NCBI GenBank assembly: GCA_032052615.1
Contig: DAMBWF010000005.1
Location: forward strand, 62,001-126,000
Direction of reading: 5' to 3'
Length of the DNA: 64,000 bases
DNA from: Pseudomonas_T sp032052615
GTDB lineage: Bacteria > Pseudomonadota > Gammaproteobacteria > Pseudomonadales > Pseudomonadaceae
The translations under genes and the position numbers were made by a program. The notes beneath the pieces are model-generated. The model had not been told where the DNA came from, did no database searches, and saw only the letters and a program-made list of their open reading frames with translations. Below are positions 1 through 8,209 of the stretch, piece by piece. Numbering within the stretch: position 1 is the first letter of the stretch; the number at the start of each line of letters is the position of its first letter.

Positions 1-3000
1 TGCTGCGCCTGGAGGGCGAGCTGGACCCGGAGCGCCTGGAGCGGGCGCTGGCGCGGGTGCTGGAGGCGCAACCGAGCCTGACCCATCGCGTCTTCCGGCT
101 GCCGGCCTATCGCGGCCCGCGCCAGGGACCAGGGGAGCCCTCCTGGACCCTGGAACGTCAGGATTGGCGGGGCCGTCCCGGGGGCTGGGCGGCGTTTCTC
201 GCCGACGTGGAGGCCCGCCGCCACGCCGGTTTCGCGTTGGACGGCGGACGCCTGGGCCAGGCCTGGCTGTGCCGCGTGGAAGACGCCTGCCATGGGCTGG
301 CGGTGTCGGTCGCCGACCTGCTCGGCGACCGGGGTGGGCTGGGCGCCTTCGCCGTGGCGCTGCGGCGCGCCTATGACGAGGGGAGCGTGGAAGACGCCCC
401 GCACTATGGCCAGTACGTCGAGTGGCGCGTCGAGATGGCCCGGGACGACGAGGCGGAGACGGGGCGCGCCTATTGGCGCCAGCACCTGGGCGCGGTCGCC
501 GACGATCCCGCCGCCCGCCCGCGGCTTCCCTACCGTCTGGAGCGCCCGGCCGGGCCGGCGCATTGGAGCCTTTGCGAAGCGGAAGTGACGCCCGACCGGG
601 CGGATCATTTGCAGCGCCTGGCCGCCGAGCTGGGCGTGCCCCTGGCGACCCTGCTCCAGGGAGCCTGGTGGTTACTGCTGGGGCGCATCGCCGATCAGCG
701 GGAGATGCTGGTGGGCTGGTGGCATGACTGCCGGCGGGACTATGCCGCTTTCGCCGACTGTGTCGGCCCATTGGAGAAGAACCTGCCGGTACGCCTGGAG
801 CTGCCGGCCGAGCGGTCCCTCGCCGACTGGTTGGCGGACCTGCAAGGCATTCTGGAAGGGCATGCCGCCTGGCAAGAGCACTGGGCGGTGGAGGCGCCGC
901 CCCTGGACGACCTCTCGCGGGCCGGCTTCGCCCTGGAAACGCTGCCCGTCGACCTGGGGGACTGGCGCCTGGAGGCCCGCCTGGGGGGCGAGGCGCCGTT
1001 CGAGCTGCTGCTCACCGGCGAATGCCGGGGCGAGCGGCTGACGCGGCTGCGCCTGCGGGTCGACGAGCGCCACTACGCGCCCCGGGTCGCCGAGCTGTTG
1101 CTCGGACAGTACCGCGCATTCCTGTCGACCCTGGCCGGGCACGGCCGGACAGCCCTCGCCGACCTGCCCTGGACAGTGGACGAGTCGGCGTGGTGGCAGC
1201 CCTTCGAGGGGGGGCCGGCGGCGAACACCGGGCCATGGCTGCCCGAGCGGATCGCCGATTGGGCGAGTCGCACCCCCGAGGCCCTGGCCGTGGTCGATGC
1301 CGAGGTCCGCCTGAGCTACGCCCAGCTCGACGAGCGGGTGGAGCGCCTGGCGCGCCGGCTGCGAGGGCGGGGCGTGGCGCCTGGCCAGGTGGTGGCCCTG
1401 GTGCTGCCGAGGTCCGCCACCTGGGTGGTCGCGCTCCTGGCGGTATGGCGCGCCGGTGGCGCCTGGCTGCCACTGGACCCGGCCTGGCCGGAGGCGCGTC
1501 GGCGCCAGCTACTGGCGGAGTCGGGGGCGCGGCTGGCGCTGAGCGAACGGGGTATCTGGCAGGAGGGCGAGGCCGTGGCGGTGCTTCACCTGGACGACCC
1601 CGAGGCCGAGGAGGCACCCGCCTGCCGCTTCGAATCGACGACGGCGGATCGCCTGGCCTACGTGCTGTTCACTTCCGGCAGCACCGGCATTCCCAAGGGC
1701 GTGCCGATCGACCATCGCGCCCTGCTCAACTACGTGAGCGCCGCCAGCCGCGCCCTGGAGCTGGGACGGTGCCGACACTTCGCGATGACCTCGACGGTGG
1801 CCGCCGACCTGGGACACACCACGCTACTCGGCGCGCTGTTCACCGGCGCGGCGCTGCACCTGGCGAGCGAGGAGGATGTCCAGGACGGGGCGCGCTTCGC
1901 CCGTTTCCTGAGCGAGCAGGCCATCGACTGCCTGAAGATCGTGCCCTCGCACCTGGCGGCGCTGCTGGGCCCGGAGGCCGACGAGCCGTCGGCCTCGGCC
2001 GTGCCGGATACCGTCGTGCTGGGCGGCGAGGCCGTGCCAGCCGGGCTGGTGGCGAGGCTGTTCGGTCAGGCGCCGGCGTGCCGCCTGTTCAACCACTACG
2101 GCCCGACCGAAGCCACGGTGGGCGTGCTGTACCGGCGCCTGGAACCGGGCCAGGACCAAGGCACCGGCGTCGCCTTGGCGCGCGCCTTCGAAGGCTGCCG
2201 GGTCCGCCTGCTGGACGAGCGCCTGCGCCTGGTGCCGGTCGGGGCCTTGGGCGAGCTGTGCATCGGCGGGGCGCAACTGGCCCGGGGCTACCGGGGCGGC
2301 GCCGACGCGAATGCCGAGTCCTTCCTGGAGGACCCCCTGCGCCCCGGCGAGCGGCTGTACCGTTCCGGCGACCTGGGACGGCTGCTGCCGGACGGCACGT
2401 TGCTGCTGTGCGGGCGCCGCGACCATCAGGTCAAGGTACGCGGCTTCCGCATCGAGCCGGCGGAAGTGGAACGGGCGTTGCTGGCCGAGCCGGGGGTGGC
2501 CCAGGCCGTGGTGAGGCCATGGCGGCCTGACGAGGCGACCGAGACCGTGCTGGTGGCCTACGTGGAACCCCTGTCGGATGCCAATGCGGATTGGCCGGAG
2601 GTATTGCGCGCCGCCCTGGCGCGACGCCTGCCCGCGCCGCTGGTGCCGGCCCGGATGATCCCGGTGGCGCGGATGCCGCGCCTGGCCAACGGCAAGATCG
2701 ACCGGCGCGGCTTGCCCGACCCGGATACCCGGGCGGCGGACAGCGAGTACGTGGCGCCCCGGGATGCCGTGGAAACCCTGCTGGCCGAGGGCATGGCGCG
2801 GTTGCTGGGAGTCGAGCGGATCGGTATCCACCAGGACTTCTTCGCCCTCGGCGGGCATTCGCTGCTGGTGATCAAGCTGGTGGCCGGCCTGCGCCGGCAA
2901 TTTCAGGTGGACGTGCATCCCGGGCTGGTCTTCGACCATCCCCGGGTGGCGGCGCTGGCCGATGCGCTGCGGGCCCGTGAGGCCGTCCCCGGCGCCCTGG

Positions 3001-3101
3001 AACGCCTCGCTTCGGCGCGGCTGAAGCTGAACGGCCTGACGGCGGAGCAGCGGGACGCCTTGCTGGCCAAGGCCAAGGCCCGGGCGGGAGCGGATGTCTG
3101 A
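1..3101 (+). CDS. Non-ribosomal peptide synthetase, C-A-T module, 5' partial
   Basis: The reading frame is open from the left edge (first full codon at base 3), so the start lies outside the window. Visible order is condensation domain (to about residue 370, counting from the Met at 57), adenylation domain (about 395-890) and thiolation domain (about 905-990). A-domain cores are clear: FTSGSTGIPKG near residue 538, NHYGPTEATV, YRSGDLGRLLPDG, and NGKIDRRG. The carrier motif is GGHSLL, with the phosphopantetheine Ser near residue 937. There is no thioesterase; the protein ends in a short Lys/Arg/Ala-rich tail. The condensation catalytic motif HHxxxDG reads ADLLGDR (residues 86-92), so the second His is lost. 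The substrate pocket motif is ADLGHTT rather than FDxS. The product is unknown because the rest of the cluster is off-window. Confidence 0.93.
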   Translation, partial: LRLEGELDPERLERALARVLEAQPSLTHRVFRLPAYRGPRQGPGEPSWTLERQDWRGRPGGWAAFLADVEARRHAGFALDGGRLGQAWLCRVEDACHGLAVSVADLLGDRGGLGAFAVALRRAYDEGSVEDAPHYGQYVEWRVEMARDDEAETGRAYWRQHLGAVADDPAARPRLPYRLERPAGPAHWSLCEAEVTPDRADHLQRLAAELGVPLATLLQGAWWLLLGRIADQREMLVGWWHDCRRDYAAFADCVGPLEKNLPVRLELPAERSLADWLADLQGILEGHAAWQEHWAVEAPPLDDLSRAGFALETLPVDLGDWRLEARLGGEAPFELLLTGECRGERLTRLRLRVDERHYAPRVAELLLGQYRAFLSTLAGHGRTALADLPWTVDESAWWQPFEGGPAANTGPWLPERIADWASRTPEALAVVDAEVRLSYAQLDERVERLARRLRGRGVAPGQVVALVLPRSATWVVALLAVWRAGGAWLPLDPAWPEARRRQLLAESGARLALSERGIWQEGEAVAVLHLDDPEAEEAPACRFESTTADRLAYVLFTSGSTGIPKGVPIDHRALLNYVSAASRALELGRCRHFAMTSTVAADLGHTTLLGALFTGAALHLASEEDVQDGARFARFLSEQAIDCLKIVPSHLAALLGPEADEPSASAVPDTVVLGGEAVPAGLVARLFGQAPACRLFNHYGPTEATVGVLYRRLEPGQDQGTGVALARAFEGCRVRLLDERLRLVPVGALGELCIGGAQLARGYRGGADANAESFLEDPLRPGERLYRSGDLGRLLPDGTLLLCGRRDHQVKVRGFRIEPAEVERALLAEPGVAQAVVRPWRPDEATETVLVAYVEPLSDANADWPEVLRAALARRLPAPLVPARMIPVARMPRLANGKIDRRGLPDPDTRAADSEYVAPRDAVETLLAEGMARLLGVERIGIHQDFFALGGHSLLVIKLVAGLRRQFQVDVHPGLVFDHPRVAALADALRAREAVPGALERLASARLKLNGLTAEQRDALLAKAKARAGADV

Positions 3102-3185
3102 AGTGGGCCCGCGCCTTCGCCGGTGACCGCCGGGCGGGTTCGCGAAGGCGTCGAGAACCGAGCGGCGCCGGGCCCGGTCTCAACC

Positions 3186-3210
3186 GGGGAGCCGGTCCGA
3201 CCGGCTCCCC
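3186..3210. terminator. Hairpin between NRPS and lysR-type gene
   Basis: A perfect 11-bp inverted repeat (GGGGAGCCGGT with its complement) around a 3-nt loop lies between the NRPS stop and the convergent regulator stop. No T-run follows, so it may be a weak or bidirectional terminator. Confidence 0.5.
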
Positions 3211-3272
3211 CCGGCCCACTGCGTTACAGTCGCCGCTGCCGTGGTGGGCCGGTTCCCTTCCGCCGGATCGAC

Positions 3273-4181
3273 TCAGGTCGACGGTTTCCAGCCGTCGCGG
3301 AACGCCTCCGTCAGATGGTCGATCCAGGCGCGCACCGCCGGCAGCATGCCGCGCCGGTGGGTGTAGACCGCTTGCAGGTAGCCTCCCGGCAATTCCCAGT
3401 CCGGCAGCAGCCGTTGCAAGCGACCGTCCTCCAGTTCCTCCCGGCAATAGAACAGCGGCAGCATGGTGATGCCCAGGCCGCGCAGGGCCGCGGCCTTGCG
3501 CACGATGAAGTCGTCGATGCCCAGGCGCGCCTCCAGCGCCACCTCGCGCCGGATCCCCCGGGCGTCCTGCAACAGGTAGCGGACCCGCCGGTCGTTCTCC
3601 AGGGCACCCAGCACCGGTAGCCGCGCCAAGTCGTCGGGGGTCCGGATACGTTGGCCTTCCAACAACGCGGGCGCGGCGACGATGAAGGCCTGGGCCGGGT
3701 ACAACCGGCGGGCGATCAGGGATGGGTCTTCGTCGCCTTCGTCGCGTACCCGCAGGGCCACGTCCACCCCTTCGTCGAGCAGATCGACGCGGCGATTGGT
3801 AAGCAACATCTCCAGGCGGACCTGGGGGTAGCGCTGGAGGAAATCGGCGATGACTCCGGACAGCTCGGTATTGGCCAGGTGCACCGGGCTGGAGACCCGG
3901 ATGCGCCCGCGCGGCTCGCTGGTCAGGCTGGCGACCGCTTCCTCGGCCTGCTCGGCCTCCAGCAGCATGGCCTGACAGTGGCGCAGGTAGCGCTCGCCCA
4001 CGTCGGTCAGCGCCAGCTTGCGGGTGGTGCGTTGCAACAGGCGCACGCCGAGGCGCGTCTCCAGGTCGGCGATGCGGCGGGACAGGCGCGACTTGGGGAT
4101 GCCCAGCAGGCGTCCGGCGGCGGCGAACCCGCCGGACTCCACCACCTTGGCGAAGTAAAACAGGTCATTGAGGTCGTGCAT
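3273..4181 (-). CDS. LysR-family transcriptional regulator
   Basis: 302 residues, the normal LysR length. Residues 1-60 form the winged helix-turn-helix (starting MHDLNDLFYFAKVVESGGF, with PKSRLSRRIADLE as the recognition region). Residues 90-300 fit the LysR substrate-binding fold. The gene is divergent from the DUF1993 and azoreductase genes at 4308 and 4940. LysR regulators commonly control the divergent neighbour, so these two genes are the likely targets; this is inference. The inducer is unknown. The start is the first Met of the frame and matches the family N-terminus. Confidence 0.93.
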   Translation of the reverse strand: MHDLNDLFYFAKVVESGGFAAAGRLLGIPKSRLSRRIADLETRLGVRLLQRTTRKLALTDVGERYLRHCQAMLLEAEQAEEAVASLTSEPRGRIRVSSPVHLANTELSGVIADFLQRYPQVRLEMLLTNRRVDLLDEGVDVALRVRDEGDEDPSLIARRLYPAQAFIVAAPALLEGQRIRTPDDLARLPVLGALENDRRVRYLLQDARGIRREVALEARLGIDDFIVRKAAALRGLGITMLPLFYCREELEDGRLQRLLPDWELPGGYLQAVYTHRRGMLPAVRAWIDHLTEAFRDGWKPST

Positions 4182-4307
4182 GGGCGCATCCGCGAGGGGG
4201 ATGGCGCAGCCTAGCGGGGCGGGTCGCGCCGGACAACCGGCTGGAGCGACGCGCTCGACCGGGAACGGCTAGGCTAGGGCGGCGTTCACTCATCCCAGGA
4301 GCCTTTC

Positions 4308-4814
4308 ATGACGCTGTCGATGTACCACGCCTCGATCCCGGTGTTCGTCCGCATGCTGAACAACCTCGCGGCGATCCTCGCCAAGGCCGAGGCCCACGCC
4401 CAGGCCCGACGGATCGACCCAGCGGTCCTTCTCCAATCACGGCTGGCGCCGGACATGTATCCCCTGGTGCGCCAGGTGCAGGTCGCCACCGACCTGGCCA
4501 AGGGCTGCGCGGCGCGCCTGGCCGGCGTCGAGGCGCCGCGCTATGCCGATACCGAGACCACCTTCGACGAATTGCAGGCCCGGTTGCGGCGTTGCGTGGA
4601 GCATCTGCGCGACTACGCGGCCGAGCGGCTCGACGGTACCGAGGAGCGGCCCATCGTGCTGGAGTTTCCCGGCGTTCGCCTGGAGTACCGGGGCCAGGAC
4701 TACCTGCTGAACTTCGCCATGCCCAACTTCTATTTCCACGTGACCATGGCTTACGGGATCCTGCGCCACTTGGGCGTGGAACTCGGCAAGGTGGATTTCG
4801 TGGGACGCGAGTGA
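4308..4814 (+). CDS. DUF1993 domain protein
   Basis: 168 residues. The N-terminus (MTLSMYHASIPVFVRMLNNL) and the spacing of the conserved PDMYPLVRQVQVATDLAKG segment match the DUF1993 family, helical proteins of unknown function related in fold to DinB-like proteins. A good ribosome binding site (AGGAG) precedes the ATG. The gene lies between a divergent LysR gene and an FMN azoreductase gene, which suggests a shared role in responding to an electrophile or quinone. Only the family assignment is firm. Confidence 0.85.
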   Translation: MTLSMYHASIPVFVRMLNNLAAILAKAEAHAQARRIDPAVLLQSRLAPDMYPLVRQVQVATDLAKGCAARLAGVEAPRYADTETTFDELQARLRRCVEHLRDYAAERLDGTEERPIVLEFPGVRLEYRGQDYLLNFAMPNFYFHVTMAYGILRHLGVELGKVDFVGRE

Positions 4815-4820
4815 TCGAGG

Positions 4821-4844
4821 CAGCGTCCCATCCATGGGACGCTG
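4821..4844. terminator. Hairpin after the DUF1993 gene
   Basis: Perfect 10-bp stem (CAGCGTCCCA and its complement) with loop TCCA, 7 nt after the stop codon. No T-run follows, so it may end or attenuate transcription only partly before azoR. Confidence 0.5.
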
Positions 4845-4939
4845 CGTCATGAGTTTCCCGGCTAATCGAGAATTGGCTTCGTGGATAGGATGACCACCAT
4901 CCGACGCCCCACGGCGTTTCCCTCGACAGGAGCCTACCC

Positions 4940-5548
4940 ATGAAACTGTTGCACCTCGATTCCAGCATCCTCGGCGATGTATCCGCTTCCCGTGCCCTCA
5001 GCCGCGAGGTGGTCGAGGCCTGGCGTGCCCGCGAGCCGTCCCTGGAGATGGTCTACCGCGATCTGGATCGCGAGCCCCTGGAGCATGTCTCCGCCGAGGG
5101 GCTCGCCGCCCTTTCCCTGCCCGCCGACCTGCGCAACGAGCGTCAGCGGCAGATCGTCGCCCGGAACGAGGCGGTGCTCGATGAATTCCTCGCCGCCGAT
5201 GCCCTGGTCATCGCGGCGCCCATGTACAACTTCAGCGTGCCGAGCCAGCTCAAGGCCTGGATCGACCGCATCTGCGTCGCCGGCCGCACTTTCCGTTACA
5301 CGGAGAACGGCCCCCAGGGGCTGGCGGGTGGCAAGAAGGTGGTGATCGTCTCCACCGCCGGCGGCCTCCATGCCGGCCAGCCCAGCGGCCAGGCCCATGA
5401 GGAATTCCTGCTGCGGATCATGGATTTCGTCGGCATCACCGACGTCGAGATCGTACGCGCCCAGGGCCTGGCCTATGGCGAGGCGCCGCGCAACGCGGCC
5501 CTGGACGACGCCAGGCAGGCCATCGGCGGGTTGTTCGCCACCGCCTGA
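4940..5548 (+). CDS. azoR: FMN-dependent NADH-azoreductase
   Basis: 202 residues, the usual length of AzoR/AcpD proteins. These flavodoxin-fold homodimers use NADH to reduce quinones and azo compounds by two electrons. The N-terminal MKLLHLDSSILGDVSASRAL carries the FMN-phosphate loop. APMYNFSVPSQLKAWIDRI near residues 93-111 is the family flavin-binding signature. A good ribosome binding site (CAGGAG) precedes the ATG. A rho-independent terminator follows. The divergent LysR gene is a plausible regulator. Confidence 0.93.
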   Translation: MKLLHLDSSILGDVSASRALSREVVEAWRAREPSLEMVYRDLDREPLEHVSAEGLAALSLPADLRNERQRQIVARNEAVLDEFLAADALVIAAPMYNFSVPSQLKAWIDRICVAGRTFRYTENGPQGLAGGKKVVIVSTAGGLHAGQPSGQAHEEFLLRIMDFVGITDVEIVRAQGLAYGEAPRNAALDDARQAIGGLFATA

Positions 5549-5561
5549 TCGCACCGCAACG

Positions 5562-5588
5562 AAAAAGCCCCGCGTGCGGGGCTTTTTT
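5562..5588. terminator. Bidirectional rho-independent terminator
   Basis: GC-rich stem (GCCCCGC with GCGGGGC) flanked by A-run and T-run, so it can serve both azoR on the plus strand and the convergent ybiT on the minus strand. Confidence 0.9.
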
Positions 5589-5605
5589 CGAAGGCGTCGG
5601 CGCCG

Positions 5606-7195
5606 TCAGACGATCACGCCCTGGCTGCGCAGGTAGTCGTCGTAGGTGCCGCTGAAGTCGGTGATCCCGTTTTCGTTCAGCTCGATGATGCGGGTGGCCA
5701 GGGAGCCGACGAATTCCCGGTCATGGCTGACGAAAATCAGCGTGCCCGGGTAGTTCTCCAGGGCCAGGTTGAGGGCCTCGATGGATTCCATGTCCAGGTG
5801 GTTGGTGGGTTCGTCCATCACCAGCACGTTGGGCTTCTTCAGGATCAGCTTGCCGAACAGCATGCGCCCTTGCTCGCCGCCGGAGATGACCTTCACCGAC
5901 TTTTGGATCTCGTCGCTGGAGAACAGCATGCGCCCGAGGGTGCCGCGCACCAGTTGCTCGCCGCCCTGGGTCCACTGGGCCATCCAGTCGAACAGGGTGA
6001 CGTCGTCGGCGAAGTCGTCGGCGTGGTCCTGGGCGAAATAGCCCACGTCGGCGCTCTCGGTCCACTTCACCTCGCCGCTCAGGGGGGGCATCTCGCCGAC
6101 CAGGGTGCGCAGCAGGGTGGTCTTGCCGATGCCGTTGGGGCCGATGATGGCGACGCGCTCGCCGGCCTCGATCTGCATCGACAGATTCTTGAACAGCGGA
6201 GTGCCGTCGAAGCCCTGGCTGACCTTTTCCAGGGTCACCGCCTGGCGGTGCAGCTTTTTGTACTGCTCGAAGCGAATGAACGGGCTGACCCGGCTGGAAG
6301 GCTTGACCTCTTCCAGTTGGATCTTGTCGATCTGCCGGGCCCGGCTGGTGGCTTGCTTGGCCTTGGAGGCGTTGGCCGAGAAACGGCTGACGAAGGTCTG
6401 CAGCTCGGCGATCTGCGCTTTCTTCTTGGCGTTGTCCGACAGCAACCGCTCGCGGGCCTGGGTGGCGGCGGTCATGTACTCGTCGTAGTTGCCCGGGAAC
6501 AGTCGCAGCTCGCCGTAATCCAGGTCCGCCATGTGAGTACAGACGCTGTTCAGGAAATGGCGGTCGTGGGAAATGATCACCATGGTGCTGTTGCGCGCGG
6601 TGAGCACGCCTTCGAGCCAGCGGATGGTGTTGATGTCCAGGTGGTTGGTGGGCTCGTCCAGCAGCAACACATCCGGGTCGGAGAACAGCGCCTGGGCCAG
6701 CAGCACCCGCAGCTTCCAGCCGGGGGCGACCGCGCTCATCGGGCCGAAATGCTGCTCCAGGGGGATGCCCAGGCCCAGCAGCAGCTCGCCGGCGCGGGAC
6801 TCGGCGGTGTAACCGTCCATCTCGGCGAACTGGACTTCCAGTTCCGCCACCGCCATGCCGTCCTCCTCGCTCATCTCCGCCAGGGCGTAGATACGGTCGC
6901 GCTCCGCCTTGACCCTCCACAGGTCCTCGTGGCCCATGATCACCGTGTCGATCACGCTGAAGTCTTCGTAGGCGAACTGGTCCTGGCGCAGTTTGCCCAG
7001 GCGTACGCCGGTTTCCAGCATGACCTGGCCGGCGCTGGGCTCCAGTTCGCCGCCGAGGATTTTCATGAAGGTGGACTTGCCGCAGCCGTTGGCGCCGATC
7101 AGGCCATAGCGGTTGCCGTTGCCGAACTTCACGGAGACGTTCTCGAACAGCGGTTTGGCGCCGAACTGCATGGTGATATTTGCGGTGGAAATCAA
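5606..7195 (-). CDS. ybiT: ABC-F family ATPase YbiT
   Basis: 529 residues, two ABC ATPase domains and no membrane segments, as in ribosome-associated ABC-F proteins. Walker A motifs are GANGCGKST near residue 37 and GPNGIGKTT near residue 353. Walker B/LLLDEPTNHLD and VMDEPTNHLD are both present. The first signature motif is degenerate (APGWKLR) while the second is SGGEQGR, which matches what I recall of E. coli YbiT along its length. The start is TTG, taken because the downstream sequence begins like other YbiT proteins. A decayed integrase tail ends 6 nt upstream in the same direction, so the native promoter may have been displaced. Confidence 0.95.
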   Translation of the reverse strand: MISTANITMQFGAKPLFENVSVKFGNGNRYGLIGANGCGKSTFMKILGGELEPSAGQVMLETGVRLGKLRQDQFAYEDFSVIDTVIMGHEDLWRVKAERDRIYALAEMSEEDGMAVAELEVQFAEMDGYTAESRAGELLLGLGIPLEQHFGPMSAVAPGWKLRVLLAQALFSDPDVLLLDEPTNHLDINTIRWLEGVLTARNSTMVIISHDRHFLNSVCTHMADLDYGELRLFPGNYDEYMTAATQARERLLSDNAKKKAQIAELQTFVSRFSANASKAKQATSRARQIDKIQLEEVKPSSRVSPFIRFEQYKKLHRQAVTLEKVSQGFDGTPLFKNLSMQIEAGERVAIIGPNGIGKTTLLRTLVGEMPPLSGEVKWTESADVGYFAQDHADDFADDVTLFDWMAQWTQGGEQLVRGTLGRMLFSSDEIQKSVKVISGGEQGRMLFGKLILKKPNVLVMDEPTNHLDMESIEALNLALENYPGTLIFVSHDREFVGSLATRIIELNENGITDFSGTYDDYLRSQGVIV

Positions 7196-7201
7196 AGTGG
7201 T

Positions 7202-7545
7202 CTATCTCGCAGGGTTCAAGAGCTCTGGCGCTTCATTGGACACTTTTGGGGCAAAAGTGAATGTTCCCGTCTCTGCCCAATCGCTCTCGCCATCCAGCCA
7301 GGGGGCGTATCGGGACAGTAGGATCTGAAGGGAGTGACCGAGCTGTTTCGCAATAAAGGCCGGCTTCATGCCAGCCATTTAGGCACATTGTCGCGTATGT
7401 GTGCCGGGCATTGTACGGTGACCGATAGCGAATACCCAGCTCAGCGAGGGTGGGCCGCCACTGATGGTGCAGGTTGCTCGTCTTCCCAATGAACGCGGGG
7501 CGGGAACAACATGGAAATCTTTGAGCCGACACTGTCCATTTGGCG
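7202..7545 (-). pseudogene. C-terminal remnant of a phage-type tyrosine recombinase
   Basis: Minus-strand translation gives GIRYRSPYNARHTYATMCL, then after a +1 shift (extra A at about 7378-7381) MAGMKPAFIAKQLGHSLQIL and LSRYAPWLDG. These carry the R of RHT, the H of LGHS and the candidate Tyr, in tyrosine-integrase order. A second shift near 7450 is possible. Only the last 110 or so residues are recognisable. The tail ends 6 nt before the ybiT start, so this is one scar of a lost integrative element. Confidence 0.82.
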
Positions 7546-8209
7546 CGAGCAACGTAGTCCTTGGCAACTCAAACACACGTAAAGGCCCTGTCCTTGCAGG
7601 ACGTAGCGATTTGTCGGCCTTGGTGCGCTCAGCCACTTCCATCATCGCAACCGTTCTACAGGCACGAACCATGCGTGTTCAACGCTCACTCATCGCAACA
7701 CTAGGCTGAGTCCCACCCAGTCGCATGCCGCTGTAAAGCGCGGATGCGAAGAAAGGCTTGCCAGTCATCGGTGCTGTACAACCTGGCAATAATGCGGTCG
7801 GCCTTTCATGTGAACGGCCTACGTCGTTTTGGATAAGTATCAAGGCCGCCCAATGGATTTTCGATTCGCCCCTCGTTCACGGCAGAGCCGAGCAGAGGTG
7901 CTGAACCGGGACATCGTACTGGCTTTGTACTGGCTTTCACCTATTGGATGTCCCAGGAATCTGGGCTACTGGCGGTCGTATTGCTGCGGTCGTCCGGCCG
8001 TGCAACCGGCCTCAGCCCGCCCGTCCTCCGTTCGTCGAGTCAACTCTTCCGCGCCAGGACAGCGATGCCAAAAGTGAGGTTCATGTTGTCTCAAAACCAG
8101 AAGGCGATCATGTATTGGCGCGCCGGCTGCCAGAGTCGTTTTGCTCGTATTGGACCCATGAGATAGCTGTAGGCAGGGTACCTGCCTGGCAAACGGGAGC
8201 GTTTAGCCT
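7546..8209. other. Gene-poor decayed stretch
   Basis: About 660 bases between the integrase remnant and the diguanylate cyclase. Short open frames exist on both strands, but none has a convincing ribosome binding site, domain or family-like composition. It has mixed codon use unlike the core genes. Best read as remains of the same lost element. No tRNA was seen. Confidence 0.5.

Noticed and set aside
1824..2939. Long open frame antisense to the NRPS
   Set aside because: It is a shadow frame of a high-GC gene, with no domain, no ribosome binding site and Gln/Arg/His-rich antisense composition.
5723..7321. 532-codon frame opposite ybiT
   Set aside because: It is the antisense of a clear ABC-F gene; the composition is the usual GC-rich mirror pattern.
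7829..8077. 82-codon frame in the decayed island
   Set aside because: No ribosome binding site, no family resemblance and composition shared by competing frames on the same strand.
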